From contig JASKKK010000009.1 in the NCBI GenBank assembly GCA_030154185.1, forward strand, positions 1-64,000: a stretch of DNA of 64,000 nucleotides, written 5' to 3'. A model generated the notes under the pieces. The model ran no database searches, was not told the DNA's origin, and worked only from the letters and a program-made list of their open reading frames with translations. A program made the translations under genes and the position numbers. Positions 1-10,663 of this stretch are shown here, piece by piece (position 1 is the first letter of the stretch; each line of letters begins with the position of its first letter). The DNA comes from Desulfuromonadales bacterium. GTDB lineage: Bacteria > Desulfobacterota > Desulfuromonadia > Desulfuromonadales > Syntrophotaleaceae.

Positions 1-225
1 TTTCGCTGAGGCTTGGCGGTTTTAGCTTTGGAGAATGACGCGATGGTCTTCTTTTTTCAAGGGCACTGCCCTGTTACACCACTTGTTTGGACTCTAACAA
101 AAAAGATGGAGCTTGGGATGAATTGTCTCCTTTTTTGCACACACGTCTCCCCAACCCTGGGGCTCCTTCCATAATCCGCCGTCTTCAAGGCAGCTTTGAG
201 CTTTGCTGCCCTTACTCGCCCCCCC

Positions 226-254
226 AAAAAAAAAGACCGCCAAATGACGGTCTC
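226..254 (-). terminator. Rho-independent terminator downstream of fba
   Basis: agaccgccaaatgacggtct hairpin with A9 on + strand (U-tract on minus transcript), just after the fba stop. Confidence 0.8.
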
Positions 255-281
255 TGCATGACAGGATTTCTAAGTCGCCGA

Positions 282-1271
282 TCAAACGCGACCGGCACTG
301 CCCAGAACATTTCTGTTTTTGTGGGTAATCAGTTCAACCAGTTCCTTGCGACCGGCACCCAAATACTTGCGGGGATCGAAATCCTTTGGATTATTTGCCA
401 GGTACTCACGAACCTTTGCAGTCATAGCCAAGCGCCCATCCGAATCGATATTGATTTTACATACCGCGCTGGAAGCAGCTCGACGCAACTGTTCTTCGGA
501 TACCCCGACAGCACCTTCGAGATTTCCGCCATACCGGTTTATAAGCTCCACATAAGCCGGCACGACGCTCGAAGCGCCATGAAGCACGATAGGAAATCCG
601 GGAATCCGTTTCTCGACTTCCGAAAGGATATCGAAACGCAACGGAGGCGGTTCTTCTCCCGGCTTGACTTTGAATTTATAGGCACCGTGGCTGGTTCCGA
701 TAGAGATAGCCAGAGAATCGACTCCGGTTTTGCCGACAAAATCCTCAACCTCTTCAGGCTTTGTATAGGTCGAATGCTCCGCCACTACCTCATCCTCGAT
801 ACCGGCAAGGACGCCAAGTTCCCCTTCAACCGTGACATCATGAGCATGAGCGTACTCGACAACCTTGCGCGTCAGGGCTACGTTTTCATCATAGGGGAGG
901 TGGGACCCATCGATCATGACCGACGAAAAGCCGGACTCGATACAAGACTGGCATAATTCGAATGAATCGCCGTGATCGAGGTGCAGACAGATAGGAATCT
1001 CAGACCCCATTTCCCGAGCCATGCGCACAGCTCCCATGGCCATGTAGCGCAACATGGTTTCATTGGCGTAATTGCGAGCCCCTTTGCTGACCTGAATGAT
1101 GACAGGCGAACCGGTATCCGAACAGGCCTGGATAATAGCCTGCAGCTGCTCGAGATTGTTGAAATTATAGGCGGGAATGGCATATCCATCGGTCATCGCC
1201 TTGCTGAACATTTCTCGGGTATTGACCAATCCCAGTTCACGATAAAAAATGTTATCCGCCATAACCTGCAA
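282..1271 (-). CDS. fba: Class II fructose-bisphosphate aldolase
   Basis: 329 aa; PAYNFNNLEQ, HLDHGDSFE, SVMIDGSHLPYDEN, VEGELG, LHGASS and KINIDSD motifs of class II aldolases. Confidence 0.93.
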   Translation of the reverse strand: MQVMADNIFYRELGLVNTREMFSKAMTDGYAIPAYNFNNLEQLQAIIQACSDTGSPVIIQVSKGARNYANETMLRYMAMGAVRMAREMGSEIPICLHLDHGDSFELCQSCIESGFSSVMIDGSHLPYDENVALTRKVVEYAHAHDVTVEGELGVLAGIEDEVVAEHSTYTKPEEVEDFVGKTGVDSLAISIGTSHGAYKFKVKPGEEPPPLRFDILSEVEKRIPGFPIVLHGASSVVPAYVELINRYGGNLEGAVGVSEEQLRRAASSAVCKINIDSDGRLAMTAKVREYLANNPKDFDPRKYLGAGRKELVELITHKNRNVLGSAGRV

Positions 1272-1676
1272 CCTCCTTGTCGGTTCGGTGAATCAAAAAA
1301 GCACCCCGCACGGGCGCCTGCTTGTTCATATCATCCAGATGGGGTAAAAAGTACCAGAAGCTATCAACAAACGATTGAAAAGGCAAGTGACATGGTTTAG
1401 AATAAGAGAGTTTTAAACAGCCCTGAAAAAATACTCACCTAAAACCTGTAGCGCGGCGGAATCAACAAGTATTTTGCAAGATATGATATCTGCCTTCAGT
1501 CCGCCGGACATTCCTAGCGCCTATTAATATCAGATATGCAAAGGAAGTCCAGCCCAAAGTGATCTCCCAGGTCACAAAAGCATTGAAATGCCTTGCCTGT
1601 TTTTGTAGGATCAAGGCCGTTTTTTTCAACCGCCGGCTCGACAACAACCGGGCCCCAGAAGGGAGCAGACATCAGC

Positions 1677-3116
1677 ATGGAAAAGCAGGAAAAATATCTG
1701 AATGACTGGATCAGCCAGGATGAAGCGGCCGAGGCCATGCTTCCGCTGATCGGGCATCTTTACCGCGATCGTGGCGTCAACACCAACGTTTACGGCCAGT
1801 CCCTGGTTAACAAAACGGTAATCGACTTGCTGAACGCACACCGTTTTGCCCAGCAGGTACTCGGGAGTGAACTTTCCGTTCTCGACACCTATCCTGTCCT
1901 GCAGGCCATGAGCAAACTCGACCTCTCCCCCTCCCGGGTGGATATCGGCAAACTCACCGTCCAATACCGGGAACAAACCGGAACCCAGTCAGTTGACGAA
2001 TTTGTCGCCGAGAAGCTGGTTTCGGTCAACAACGGTCGTGGCTCCCTTCTGAGCGAACCTCGGGATGTCGTTCTTTACGGTTTCGGTCGCATCGGCCGCC
2101 TGCTTGCGCGGGTGCTGGTCGAAAAAACCGGCGGTGGCGATAAATTGCGCCTGCGTGCTATTGTGGTGCGCAAGGGCACCGACCAAGACCTCATGAAACG
2201 CGCAAGCCTCTTGGAGCGCGACTCTGTGCATGGGCCCTTCAACGGCGTGTTGAGCTTTGACGAAGAAGAAAACGCCATCATTGCCAACGGCAACATGATT
2301 CGCCTGATTTACGCCAACTCTCCAGACAACATCGACTACACCGCCTATGGGATCAACGATGCCATCGTTATCGACAATACCGGCCTGTGGCGCGACCGCG
2401 AAGGGCTTAGCAAACATCTCCAATCGAAAGGGGTCTCGAAGGTTATCCTCACCGCACCCGGCAAGGGCGACATCCCCAATATCGTGTTCGGCATCAACAA
2501 CGAACTGGTGAACCCTGACGAAAACATCTTCTCCGCGGCAAGCTGTACCACCAACGCCGTGGTGCCGGTGCTCAAAGCCGTCAACGATAAATTCGGGATC
2601 ATCAACGGGCACCTGGAAACCTGCCACAGCTACACCAACGATCAGAATCTTATCGACAACTACCACAAGAAAAGCCGACGCGGTCGTGCCGCTGCCCTTA
2701 ACATGGTTATCACCGAAACCGGCGCGGCGAAAGCCTCTGCCAAGGCATTGCCTGAACTCGCCGGCAAACTGACGGGCAACGCTATTCGCGTTCCTGTCGC
2801 CAACGTTTCGCTCGCGGTTCTGAACCTGTCATTGTCCGAGGAAACCACCGTCGAGGAATTGAACAATTACCTGCGTGATATGGCCCTGCATTCCCCGCTG
2901 CAGAACCAGATCGCTTTCGTCAACTCGCCGGAACTGGTATCGAGCGACTTCATAGGCTCCCGCCACGCCGGTGTTGTCGACTCCCTGGCGACTATCGTCA
3001 ACGGCGACCGCTGCGTGCTCTACGTATGGTACGATAACGAATTCGGCTATACCTGCCAGGTCGTTCGCCTGCTGCAGAAAATCGCCGGAATCGAACTGCC
3101 GGTTATGCCCAAATAG
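1677..3116 (+). CDS. gap: Glyceraldehyde-3-phosphate dehydrogenase, long form with ~125-aa N-terminal extension
   Basis: YGFGRIGRLLARV, SAASCTTNAVVPVLK, YDNEFGYTCQVVR motifs; ATG at 1677 preferred over ORF start 1593. Confidence 0.9.
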   Translation: MEKQEKYLNDWISQDEAAEAMLPLIGHLYRDRGVNTNVYGQSLVNKTVIDLLNAHRFAQQVLGSELSVLDTYPVLQAMSKLDLSPSRVDIGKLTVQYREQTGTQSVDEFVAEKLVSVNNGRGSLLSEPRDVVLYGFGRIGRLLARVLVEKTGGGDKLRLRAIVVRKGTDQDLMKRASLLERDSVHGPFNGVLSFDEEENAIIANGNMIRLIYANSPDNIDYTAYGINDAIVIDNTGLWRDREGLSKHLQSKGVSKVILTAPGKGDIPNIVFGINNELVNPDENIFSAASCTTNAVVPVLKAVNDKFGIINGHLETCHSYTNDQNLIDNYHKKSRRGRAAALNMVITETGAAKASAKALPELAGKLTGNAIRVPVANVSLAVLNLSLSEETTVEELNNYLRDMALHSPLQNQIAFVNSPELVSSDFIGSRHAGVVDSLATIVNGDRCVLYVWYDNEFGYTCQVVRLLQKIAGIELPVMPK

Positions 3117-3196
3117 GTCCTTTAACCGTTTTGCCACAATTCATATGCTGAGAAGCCGGAGCTCCACGTTCCGGCTTCTCAGCCAAAATTATGCAA

Positions 3197-3231
3197 TAAA
3201 AAAGGCCGCTCTTTGAAGAGCAGCCTTTTTT
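3197..3231. terminator. Bidirectional Rho-independent terminator between gap and rpsU
   Basis: aaaaaaggccgctctttgaagagcagcctttttt hairpin with A/T tracts on both sides. Confidence 0.8.
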
Positions 3232-3257
3232 ATTTTATTTCACCTGTCGGGAAGGCA

Positions 3258-3452
3258 TCAGGATTTTTTCATCATGCGCATCTTTTTACGCAAACGACGC
3301 TGTGCTTCCTTTTCTTTGCGCTTGCGTTTAACACTGGGCTTTTCGTAAAATTTACGCTGCTTCATTTCACGAAACAAGCCTTCCTGTTGCAGCTTGCGCT
3401 TGAGCACACGGATAGCCTTTTCGACATTATTGTCGACGACTTGAATTTCCAC
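3258..3452 (-). CDS. rpsU: 30S ribosomal protein S21
   Basis: 64 aa; VEKAIRVLKRKLQQEGLFREMKQRKFYEKPSVKRKRKEKEAQRR. Confidence 0.95.
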   Translation of the reverse strand: MEIQVVDNNVEKAIRVLKRKLQQEGLFREMKQRKFYEKPSVKRKRKEKEAQRRLRKKMRMMKKS

Positions 3453-3567
3453 GAGACCTTCACCTCACTTCCCTCAATCAAGTTGTGTCGTTCCAGCATA
3501 GCCTATGCGACACGAATGGGAATTATAGCGTCTACGCTTGGACAATGCAAGAAAATTTTACCTGAGA

Positions 3568-4686
3568 TTAGAGGAACGCACGGTAAAGACCGACCTCAAT
3601 GCCGCCGTTATTCAGCAAGGCAATACAATCGAACCCCCGCCCGAGGGCTTTGACCAGACGCCCGGGAGGGCAAAGCACGGCACCCTGCCAACCGCTGTAA
3701 ACCGAACGGTAGAAATCACCCAGCTGCCGATACAGTTCCGTCAGTTCCGCATCATTCCCAAGGCGTGCTCCATAGGGAGGATTACACACGATCAATCCCG
3801 GAGCCTGCACGATCGAGCCTCTCCGTTCTCCAATTCCTCCAACCTCAAAACGAGTTACGCTATCCACCTCGGCATTAACCGCATTTTGACGGGCGAGTTC
3901 AACGACTTCGGAAGCGAGATCGTAACCACACAACAACTCCTCCGAGCCCCGTTCGGAACAGGTTGCTTCGGTTTTCAGAACATGCCACAACCCCTGGCGA
4001 TAGCGCGGCCAGCGCATGAAGGCGAATTCGCGGTTCATACCCGGCGCCTTGCGCATGCCGATATGGGCCCCTTCGATGATAAAGGTGCCCGATCCGCACA
4101 TGGGATCGACAAGCGGCTTTCCGCCATCCCAATTCAACAGCATCAGAATCCCTGCAGCCAACGTCTCCCGCATGGGTGCGGCGCCGACCATCTGTCGATA
4201 ACCACGCCGATACAACAACTCACCGCTGCTGTCCATGGAGACAAGACATTGGTCGTTCTCGAACCGCACCAGCACCTGTTGCGACGGCCCCTCATCAAAA
4301 GCGGGTTCGCCGCCAAGGGCACGGTAAGCGGCATCCCGCACGGTTTCGATTATTCGTCCGGTATGTTGAAGACGGGACCGATAACTGCTTGCCTTGATCT
4401 GCAGCAAGGTTCCAGGCTTGACAAAACGCCCCCAGGGAAGACGCAGGGCCTTGCGATAAAGATCCGGGAAATCCCTGCTGCCAAAAGCCCCAAGCCTGAC
4501 CAGGACCCGGGATGCGGTACGCAACCACAAATTGGCCCGATAAAGATCTTCCAGACCGCCGCGAAAGGCAACTCCCCCCTTACTTATCGAAACGGCGCTT
4601 ACATTCAAAGCATCCAGCTCCCGGGCACATGCCTCTTCCAGCCCCGGTGCGACGACCGCAAACATATCAAAAATGTATTTTTTCAT
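3568..4686 (-). CDS. THUMP-domain class I SAM-dependent RNA methyltransferase (RlmL/YpsC type)
   Basis: DPMCGSGTFIIEGAHIGMRKAPGMNREFAF, GLIVCNPPYGARLG motifs; start MKKYIFDMFAVVAPGLE. Confidence 0.9.
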   Translation of the reverse strand: MKKYIFDMFAVVAPGLEEACARELDALNVSAVSISKGGVAFRGGLEDLYRANLWLRTASRVLVRLGAFGSRDFPDLYRKALRLPWGRFVKPGTLLQIKASSYRSRLQHTGRIIETVRDAAYRALGGEPAFDEGPSQQVLVRFENDQCLVSMDSSGELLYRRGYRQMVGAAPMRETLAAGILMLLNWDGGKPLVDPMCGSGTFIIEGAHIGMRKAPGMNREFAFMRWPRYRQGLWHVLKTEATCSERGSEELLCGYDLASEVVELARQNAVNAEVDSVTRFEVGGIGERRGSIVQAPGLIVCNPPYGARLGNDAELTELYRQLGDFYRSVYSGWQGAVLCPPGRLVKALGRGFDCIALLNNGGIEVGLYRAFL

Positions 4687-4705
4687 CACAGACTCCCGGC
4701 AAGTA

Positions 4706-4822
4706 CCCCGTGCGGTTAATCCTGTTTTCTCATTCCGCCCTTTTCGGTCCTGCCTGCGTTGCGCCAATGTGGTTTAGCACATGGCTGGGCCTGCATTGGC
4801 GACGCCCTGGCAAGACCCAAAA
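4706..4822 (-). repeat. Dispersed intergenic repeat, copy A (inverted relative to 7403-7520)
   Basis: Reverse complement reads ...CCAATGCAGGCCCAGCCATG(T)GCTAA...ATTGGCGCAACGCAGGCAGG(A)CCGAAAAGGG..GAGAAAACAGGATT(A)ACCGCACGGGG, matching 7403-7520. Confidence 0.9.
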
Positions 4823-5037
4823 TGTCTCGGACATGATTTGATACGACTCCCCCACGGGACACCAGCCCGCAGCATCTTACAACATAAACACAACAGGGAC
4901 CAGGCATTTTGCCCATCCTGAAAGCCGGTCCCCTGTTATCCCGGATTGCAGATCGAAATTGTGGTAAAGACCTGATTATATTCTGGTATTATTTACACAG
5001 AGGCACACCTCAAGGATCGGACGGAAGGTCTTTTGAT

Positions 5038-5904
5038 ATGGAATTCAGCAACTTCGACATCGACTGGGAATATCTCCTTGAGCGCATTGAACGCTTCCTG
5101 GACTTGGGTGAAGAATACCTGACACGCAAGCTGGCCGACTATCAAACCGAACCGCTGCTGTTCCGGCAGAACCTCGCGTTTCGATGGGTCAGATCTTATC
5201 AAACCGGCTACTTTGAAGAGGTTCCGTCGCCCGACCTGCCGGACCATGCCGATTTTGTGGATATGGAAATACCTCTGAAGCATTTGTGTCGCAACACGGC
5301 CCAGTTTGTGAACGGCTTTCCCGCCAACCATATCCTCATCCTCGGGCAGCCCGGCAACGGAAAAAGATCGGTCATCAAAGGCTTGCTGCCAAAATTCGAA
5401 GATCGGGGCCTGCGACTTATCGAAATCCGCCGGGAGGACCTGCACCAGTTGTCCAGAATAGTATCCGAACTGAAAGCTCACCCTTTCCATTTTATCCTTT
5501 TGTGCAGCGACATTACCGGAGACATGACACATGCGAACCACTGGGAACTCAGGAACCTGCTCCAAGGCGGCATCGAAACCCGTGCCCGCAATGTTTTGCT
5601 CTGTGCTACCGGCAATTCAAAAAAAACCGGCCTTCCAAAAACAGCAAATGCGCAAGGTGGCCTGGAAAGCAGCTTCGGCTTAACCCTGGAAATACCTGCC
5701 ATGAACCAAACGACCTACCTCAAGATCTGTGGAGAGATTGCAAAACGCCGTAACTTGTCGCTGCCTGCTGAAACCCTGCAGCGAAAGGCCCTGGCATGGG
5801 CCAAGCAGCGCGGGTACTATTCCGGACTCATGGCCTGTCAGTTCATGGATGATCTGACAGGCCAATGGTTGCTGAAACAAAAACTTTCCGGCTGTTCTTC
5901 ATAG
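5038..5904 (+). CDS. DUF815-family predicted ATPase
   Basis: FPANHILILGQPGNGKRSVIKGLLPKF Walker A, LRLIEIRREDLHQL, NVLLCATGNSKK; ATG at 5038. Confidence 0.8.
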   Translation: MEFSNFDIDWEYLLERIERFLDLGEEYLTRKLADYQTEPLLFRQNLAFRWVRSYQTGYFEEVPSPDLPDHADFVDMEIPLKHLCRNTAQFVNGFPANHILILGQPGNGKRSVIKGLLPKFEDRGLRLIEIRREDLHQLSRIVSELKAHPFHFILLCSDITGDMTHANHWELRNLLQGGIETRARNVLLCATGNSKKTGLPKTANAQGGLESSFGLTLEIPAMNQTTYLKICGEIAKRRNLSLPAETLQRKALAWAKQRGYYSGLMACQFMDDLTGQWLLKQKLSGCSS

Positions 5905-6151
5905 CCTTTCCAGCATTCTTGAGGGAATTCCATCCGCACGACAAGCAGACTGCCCTACCCGACTCCTGCAGTTCAAATCCATCCATGACCTCCACAATTT
6001 GTCGTTGGATTCAACCACCAGCAGAGCCCCGGGCACAGGCACAAGAACGATCGAACGTCGGCCGCAGGTGCCTTGAGCATGGCATGAAATATGCTCTCGT
6101 CAATGCTGTTCTTCTCTTCATTTCAACACACATTTAACGGATTCGAACACC

Positions 6152-6874
6152 ATGTTCAACAAGCACTTTAAACCGGGACAGAAAGTACTTATTTACCTCA
6201 CCAACCCCGATAATGGAGATGATCGGATTGAAAACATTTCAGCCTCCTGTCAGGCAGTGGAAAACGGTATTCTCACACTGACCCTCCCCTATGCTTTAGA
6301 CTCTTCCATCCTGTCACCGAACGCCGGCATGACCATTGTTTCGGAGAGCCTGGGGATGGGATTGAAAGCTCGGACCTTTTTTCACTATCAACCGGACAGC
6401 ACCTCGATCCAGTTACGATTTGACGGTGATCTTCAATTTTTTCAACGCCGTCCCGCAGCCCGATTGAATGTCCCGATAGGCATTCGATACAGCAGGACGG
6501 CAGACGACATTACCCTGGCTCATCAACAGTGGCGACAACATATCCACAAGCTTGCCCACATCCCGCCGGATGCCATTCCCCAGTTGCCATGCGGAATAGT
6601 CAATTTGAGCAACGGCGGCATTCGTCTTGGATTTCGAAACCATATCGAAAAATCCCAACTGTGTCTTTTGCTTTTGCAGGTCGAACCGGAAACACCACCA
6701 ATCTGTACCATAGGGGAGGTCGTATGGACCCATACTAAACAGAAGAATGCCTCCTGTACGGCCGGTTTGCAGTTTATCGCCATGATGGCCGAGGATCGAG
6801 AACGGCTCGACCACTTCATACGCACCACGCGCATGAACCTGAAAAAACAAAAAGCAGACACGACACAACGGTGA
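6152..6874 (+). CDS. PilZ-domain (YcgR-like) protein, putative c-di-GMP effector
   Basis: FFQRRPAARLNVPIGIRYSR (RxxxR) and VNLSNGGIRLGF (D/NxSxxG) motifs. Confidence 0.75.
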   Translation: MFNKHFKPGQKVLIYLTNPDNGDDRIENISASCQAVENGILTLTLPYALDSSILSPNAGMTIVSESLGMGLKARTFFHYQPDSTSIQLRFDGDLQFFQRRPAARLNVPIGIRYSRTADDITLAHQQWRQHIHKLAHIPPDAIPQLPCGIVNLSNGGIRLGFRNHIEKSQLCLLLLQVEPETPPICTIGEVVWTHTKQKNASCTAGLQFIAMMAEDRERLDHFIRTTRMNLKKQKADTTQR

Positions 6875-7284
6875 AAAGACGGAAGACCATCGGCCTTTTC
6901 GCCACAAATCCGGAAAGAAAAGCCATCATTAGCGTCGGGTTAATTTTTGATAACAAACGGTCAGCATTCTCTCCTTCGGTTGACGCTCCCTGTTCACAAG
7001 TGCTCTTTCCCACTGACACGTCTTTGTAACATATTGTTTTTCTGTTCTTTTTCTGACTCATCCACAGTTTCGTGGAAAACCCTGTGGGGAACACCGATGG
7101 ATACTCCCACGACCCCTGTTTTTAAGGGCTCTCCTGGCTTTTTGCATATTTTTTAAGCACATTTATTCGCACCCGATCTTCTTATTTCAGGGTGATCTTG
7201 GGGAAACAACGCGGCTTGAATATGACCGGCCGACAGCGGTTTTATGCGGTAAAAAAGGGGAACGGCAAAAGACGGCCTAACCGG

Positions 7285-7705
7285 ATTTTCATCCGGAAAC
7301 GGTCCTTCTCCCATAGGAAAGCCACGCTGTATTATCCATCCAGAGCTTACAGATGGTCCCAAGTATCCCTTGCTGGTAGTCGTTTCAAATTATTCTGCGG
7401 CATTTTTGGTTTCGCCAAAGCGTTACCAATGCAGGCCCAGCCATGCGCTAAGTCCAATTGGCGCAACGCAGGCAGGGCCGAAAAGGGGCGGAACGAGAAA
7501 ACAGGATTGACCGCACGGGGAACTAGCTGGTGTCCGTCCGGAAATGTCGGATGGACACAGCGTCGTTTTCATATGGGAAATGAGCAATTTTTCCCAAGGT
7601 CAAGGAAATCAAGCTCTTGCACGGAGGCGTAGATGTCTACGCCGCACACGCAAGAGTGTAGATTGACGCAGAGATTGGGTAAAAGGGCCGTTTCCGGATG
7701 AAAAC
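7285..7705. repeat. Composite intergenic repeat region bounded by inverted ttttcatccggaaacgg(t/c)cc
   Basis: ttttcatccggaaacggtcc near 7287-7306 and its reverse complement gggccgtttccggatgaaaa near 7685-7704; internal long hairpin ctcttgc..ggcgtaga/tctacgcc..gcaagag near 7614-7657. Confidence 0.7.
7403..7520 (+). repeat. Dispersed intergenic repeat, copy B
   Basis: Near-identical to reverse complement of 4706-4822. Confidence 0.9.
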
Positions 7706-8391
7706 TAGCTGGGGAAAGGGCCTTTGACAGGCAAAGTGGATGGATGGATCCCGGCTTGTTCAAGAAGCCGGAGGAAATCGGCTCGGGGGATCTCCTTCGC
7801 CCCCAACGAAAGAACATGCTGGGAGGGTTGTTGACAATCGATCAGGCTGTAACCGAGCAGACTTAAACGGTGCACGAGCGTGGCAAAAGCCACCTTGGAA
7901 GCGTTCGACATACGGTGAAACATTGATTCGCCGAAAAAGCATCCCCCAAGACAGACTCCGTAGAGGCCACCGACCAGACACCCCTCGTACCAGGCCTCAA
8001 CGGAATGACCGTATCCGAGAGTATGTAAAAGGTTATAAGCCTTGAGCATGTCCTGCGTAAGCCATGTCCCGGACTCCTTACGAGGAGTTTCGGCGCATGC
8101 CCGTATAACGTCGGGAAAAGCCTGATCGAAGGTAATGTGAAATCGTCGGCGACGCAGTTCCTTGGCCAGGCTGCGATTGATTTGAAATTCGGAAAGCTTG
8201 AGAATACAGCGTGGATCGGGAGACCACCATAGAATCGGTTCCCCATTGCTGTACCAGGGAAAGATCCCCATGGAATAGGCGAGAAGAATCCGACGGGGGG
8301 AAAGGTCCCCCCCGACTGCGAGAATTCCGCCGGACTCGGCATGGTCCGGCGGAGGGAAAATCAAATCATCGACAAGTTGATAAACGGGCAT
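7705..8391 (-). CDS. aat: Leucyl/phenylalanyl-tRNA--protein transferase
   Basis: FPPPDHAESGGILAVGGDLSPRRILLAYSMGIFPWYS..PILWWSPDPRC; adjacent to clpA/clpS (N-end rule). Confidence 0.93.
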   Translation of the reverse strand: MPVYQLVDDLIFPPPDHAESGGILAVGGDLSPRRILLAYSMGIFPWYSNGEPILWWSPDPRCILKLSEFQINRSLAKELRRRRFHITFDQAFPDVIRACAETPRKESGTWLTQDMLKAYNLLHTLGYGHSVEAWYEGCLVGGLYGVCLGGCFFGESMFHRMSNASKVAFATLVHRLSLLGYSLIDCQQPSQHVLSLGAKEIPRADFLRLLEQAGIHPSTLPVKGPFPS

Positions 8392-8392
8392 G

Positions 8393-10650
8393 CTAGTCTT
8401 CAGAGAACCGGAAAGTCAGCTTGCCGGAACGGCAGCCGATCCGCACCTCACCACCCGAACGCAACGCCCCGAACAGAATTTCCTGGGCGATAGCGTCACT
8501 GATTTCGGTCTGAATCAGACGTGAAAGGGGACGCGCACCAAATCGCGGATCGTAACCACGCCGTGCCAGGTCGGCTCGAGCCGCGTTTGAGATAACCAGC
8601 TTGACCTGACGATCGGACAGGCGCTCTCGCAACTGACCGATAAACTTGTCCACAATCTTGAGCATGGTCTCTTTGCCAAGTCCGTGGAAAGGAATGATGG
8701 CGTCGAGACGGTTGCGAAATTCCGGCGAAAAAGTCCGTTCCACCGCCTGTCGCGGGCTGCCGACTTCTTCCTTGCCGAAACCGATGGGATTGGCACTCAT
8801 TTCCCGGGCTCCGGCATTACTGGTCATAATCAACACCACGTTGCGGAAATCGGCCTTCTTGCCGTTATTATCGGTCAGGCTGCCATGATCCATAACCTGC
8901 AGCAAAACGCTGAACAGGTCGGGATGTGCCTTTTCGATTTCGTCGAGAAGCAGTACCGCATAAGGCTGTTTGATCACCGCATCGGTCAGCAACCCGCCCT
9001 GATCAAACCCGACATAGCCGGGAGGAGCTCCGATCAGGCGCGATACGGAATGCTTTTCCATGTATTCGCTCATGTCGAAACGAATGAATTCCACTCCCAA
9101 TTGCAAGGCCAGTTGGCGGGCCGCTTCGGTCTTGCCGACACCGGTCGGACCGGTGAAAAGAAACGAGCCGGTCGGCTTGTCCGGATGTCCCAATCCCGCC
9201 CGGGCTCTCAGCACCGCGCGGGAAAGAGCCTCAACCGCCTCCTCTTGCCCGAAGACCTGCCGTTTGAGGTCCCGGGCCAACGTTTTGAGCCGTCGGCGGT
9301 CGGAAGTCGAAACGCTGCGTTCCGGAATGCGTGCAATGCCGGCCACCACCCGTTCGACGTCATCCAGATTCACCACCCGGACTCCCGCCAGACGCATGGC
9401 TGCCCCCGCCTCGTCGATAACATCGATGGCCTTGTCCGGAAGGTGTCGAAAATTGATATGTCTGGCCGACAACTCGGCCGCCGCGACCAGGGCCTCTTCG
9501 GTGTAAGTCACGCCATGGTGTTCCTCGTAGCGGTCCTTGAGTCCCTTAAGGATATCGACGGTCTCCTCGATGCTCGGTTCAACGATATCGATTTTCTGGA
9601 ATCGTCGCGACAGCGCCCGATCTTTCTCGAAAAGATTTTTATACTCCTCGTAGGTTGTCGAGCCGATGCAACGAAAATCCCCGCCGGCCAATACCGGCTT
9701 GAGAATGTTCGAGGCATCGAGCGAACCGCCGCTGGTCGCCCCGGCACCGACCACCGTATGGATTTCGTCGATGAACAAAATGGCGTCGGGGTGTTGTTCC
9801 AGAGCCTTGACCACAGACTTCAGACGCTCTTCGAAATCACCGCGGAACTTGGTGCCGGCCAGCAACGCTCCCATGTCGAGAGCGAAAATCTGACAATTGC
9901 TGAGAATGTCGGGCACCCGCTCCTCACTGATCATCAGTGCCAGCCCTTCGGCCATGGCGGTCTTGCCGACGCCCGCTTCACCGACAAAAATGGGATTGTT
10001 TTTACGCCTCCGACACAGCACCTGTACCGTGCGCTCAAGCTCTGCATCGCGTCCGATAAGGGGATCGATACGTCCCTGACGGGCTTTGCCCACGAGATCG
10101 ACGGTAAACAGCGCCAGCGGATCCTGATTCGATTCCCCCCCCCCTCGTTGGTCTTCTGCTGGCTGCCGCCTCCAGGCTGGGCAGAAGTCTGAGCCTGGGA
10201 AGCCCCGTTTGGGCGAGACACCCTGGTAACGCCATGGGAAATAAAATTCAGAACATCGAGTCGGGAAACCCCCTGTTCCTCAAGAAAGTGTACGGCATAA
10301 GCGTTTTTTTCCGCAAACATGGCAGCAAGCAGGTCACCGATGGTGATTTCCTTTTTTCCGGCGGAATGCAGATGCAATACGGCTCGCTGCAGCACCCGCT
10401 GCAAACCGATGGTCTGCTCGGGAACCGCATCCGGATCTTCAACAATGCTTTCAAGATGCTCGCTGAAATATTTTTCCAACTGCCCCTTAAGGGCTTCGAT
10501 ATCTCCTCCACAGGCCGCTATCAAATCCTTGCCGTGTTCCTCCAGCAGCATGGCATAGAGGATGTGTTCCGTAGTCAGATATTCGTGACGGCGCCGTTGT
10601 GCTTCACGAACAGCCAGCGAGAAGGTTATCTGTACTTCCTGTGCGAACAT
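8393..10650 (-). CDS. clpA: ATP-dependent Clp protease ATP-binding subunit ClpA, split by frameshift at a G10 tract
   Basis: N-domain [31 protein letters not shown] in one frame (from 10650); AAA modules [37 protein letters not shown] in another frame to 8393; frames join at C10 (10135-10144, + strand). Confidence 0.88.
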
Positions 10651-10663
10651 AGGGTTGCTCCCT

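Noticed and set aside
3148-3182. ctgagaagccggagctccacgttccggcttctcag as gap terminator
   Set aside because: Strong stem but no U-tract; a better terminator follows at 3197-3231, so left unlisted.
8684-10192. 502-aa + strand ORF antisense to clpA
   Set aside because: Shadow ORF of a high-GC conserved gene; no recognisable motifs and the minus strand encodes ClpA.
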